Shown here: piece after piece, positions 63,122-64,000 of the stretch | Position numbering within the stretch: position 1 is the stretch's first letter | Layout: each line of letters starts with the position of its first letter | DNA from: Xanthomonas arboricola pv. juglandis | Lineage (GTDB): Bacteria > Pseudomonadota > Gammaproteobacteria > Xanthomonadales > Xanthomonadaceae | NCBI RefSeq assembly: GCF_001013475.1 | Contig: NZ_JZEF01000001.1 | Coordinates: 659,472-723,471, forward strand | Direction of reading: 5' to 3' | DNA: 64,000 nt | Notes under the pieces: generated by a model | Database searches by the model: none | Told to the model about the DNA's origin: nothing | The model's input: the letters and a program-made list of their open reading frames with translations, nothing else | Program-made: the position numbers and the translations under genes

Positions 63122-64000
63122 ATGACCACTGCCACGCTGCTGCTGCCGGAAAAACGCCGTCTGCCCGGTGAACTGGGCGACACGCCGGTGGCGCGTGCGC
63201 TGGCGCGTGCCGATCAGCAAGGTGCCGAGCCCGGCGAAGTGGCGCAGCTGCAGCGCCACTTCGCACTGACGCCTGCGCACTGGCCGGTGGCCGCGTTGAC
63301 CCGCCAGCTCGATGCCGGCGATGCGGCCGGTGCGACCTGGGTGCGTGCCGATCCGGCCTATGTGGTGCCGGATATGCAGGGCGCGCGCTTGATGGGCTAC
63401 GGCGAGGCGCTCGGCCCCACGGCCGAGGACCTGGCGGTGTTGCTGCCCATCCTCAAGCCGATGTTCGGCGATGCCGGCTTCCTGCTGGATGCGCCCACGC
63501 CTGCGCGCTGGTACCTGCGGTTGTCGCCGGATGCCAAATTGCCGGAATTTGCGCCACCGGATCTGGCGATCGGCGATGACCTGTTCGAGCATCTGCCGGC
63601 CGGCGAGATCGGCCGGCGCTGGCGCGCCTTGCTGACCGAGGCGCAGGTGCTGCTGCATCAGCATCCCTGGAACGAGGGCCGCGTGGCCAGCGGCAAGCCG
63701 GCGATCAATTCGCTGTGGTTCTGGGGCGGTGGCGTGCTGCCGCATGCGGTGAGCTCGCCGCACCGTCAGGTACGCAGCCGCGAATCGCTGCTGCGTGCGC
63801 TGGCGCTGTCGGCCGGTGCCGATGCGCAGGGCGAACAACGCGTGGATGCATTGGTGGACCTGCGCCATCTGCGCTCGCTGCAGCAGTTCAGCGACGACGC
63901 GGTGGCGCCGTTGCTGGCGGCGATGGCGCGTGGCGAACTGGATCGGCTGGTGCTGGATTTCCAGGACGGCGAAACCGTGTCGCTGACGCATGCGCAACGC
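63122..64000 (+). CDS. rpfE: RpfE-like protein (3' partial)
   Basis: ATG 63122, 30 bases after greA; the frame is open for 293 codons to the window end. The visible protein begins MTTATLLLPEKRRLPGELGD and contains GYGEALGPTAEDLAVLL, HQHPWNEGRVASGKPAINS and LWFWGGGVLPH. The last two blocks are typical of a family often annotated as phosphoglycerate-mutase-like. In Xanthomonas the gene next to greA and recJ in the rpf region is rpfE, whose disruption altered extracellular enzyme and exopolysaccharide levels; the biochemical role is unknown. The symbol rests on family and neighbourhood, and the end is not seen. Confidence 0.72.
   Translation, partial: MTTATLLLPEKRRLPGELGDTPVARALARADQQGAEPGEVAQLQRHFALTPAHWPVAALTRQLDAGDAAGATWVRADPAYVVPDMQGARLMGYGEALGPTAEDLAVLLPILKPMFGDAGFLLDAPTPARWYLRLSPDAKLPEFAPPDLAIGDDLFEHLPAGEIGRRWRALLTEAQVLLHQHPWNEGRVASGKPAINSLWFWGGGVLPHAVSSPHRQVRSRESLLRALALSAGADAQGEQRVDALVDLRHLRSLQQFSDDAVAPLLAAMARGELDRLVLDFQDGETVSLTHAQR

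Overview
This window is a G+C-rich stretch of gammaproteobacterial chromosome that looks like Xanthomonas. The evidence is the housekeeping order carA - small membrane ORF - carB - greA - rpfE-like, a TrpR-like repressor heading the hisGDCBHAF(IE) operon, a TonB-dependent receptor paired with GH127-type arabinofuranosidases, and several palindromic intergenic repeats of the kind common in xanthomonads. No rRNA, tRNA or CRISPR array was seen.

Region by region. (1) 1-10.7 kb: a carbohydrate scavenging locus with two copies of the module 'TonB-dependent outer-membrane receptor + Tat-exported GH127-family glycosidase'. The first copy is intact (5' end outside the window). In the second copy the receptor is broken by a one-base frameshift and lacks its C-terminal barrel strands, while its glycosidase is intact. 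(2) 10.7-14.4 kb: a decayed accessory patch. It holds an inverted remnant of an IS3-family transposase, a complete IS3/IS407-type element with a canonical A6G frameshift site, the orphaned C-terminal tip of a large secreted polymorphic toxin, a visibly A+T-rich candidate immunity gene, and a frameshifted tspO. (3) 14.7-20.4 kb: threonine biosynthesis, with a complete transcription attenuator (Thr/Ile-rich leader peptide, antiterminator, terminator) before thrA-thrB, a divergent EthD-like ORF, then thrC. (4) 20.4-23.6 kb: an L,D-transpeptidase-like protein, an FNR-type four-cysteine regulator and hisS. (5) 23.7-31.3 kb: a TrpR-like repressor gene with an operator-overlapping, apparently leaderless promoter, followed by eight tightly overlapping his genes that give the whole histidine pathway, closed by a 27-bp perfect palindrome. 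(6) 31.3-36.6 kb: a secreted metallophosphoesterase, a legumain/caspase-like lipoprotein and the methionine-salvage genes mtnB-mtnD-mtnC. Between the first two lies an orphan Fur-box-like sequence next to a possible small RNA. (7) 36.6-42 kb: two paralogous APC-family amino-acid permeases separated by 49-bp hairpin repeats, a pair of inverted MITE-like elements, a Nudix hydrolase and a 290-bp hairpin-rich tandem duplication. (8) 42-51 kb: serA divergent from a D-2-hydroxyglutarate dehydrogenase-like flavoprotein, a DUF2388/DUF4105 pair, a small lipoprotein, EfpL (YeiP), an SDR dehydrogenase, HMG-CoA lyase and a LiuC-like hydratase (leucine/isoprenoid catabolism). (9) 51-56.4 kb: feoA-feoB-small membrane protein under a Fur box, a secreted hypothetical protein, a class I aminotransferase and a MOSC protein. 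(10) 56.8-64 kb: dapB, carA, a small membrane protein, carB, greA and the start of an RpfE-like gene that runs off the end.

Most of the window is biosynthetic core (Thr, His, Ser, Lys/DAP, carbamoyl phosphate, Met salvage). The accessory and degenerating material is concentrated between about 5 and 14.4 kb. The most interesting unexplained items are the orphan toxin/immunity pair, the operator-controlled leaderless promoter in front of the his operon, the orphan Fur site with a possible sRNA, and two repeat arrays whose sequence changes preserve hairpins.
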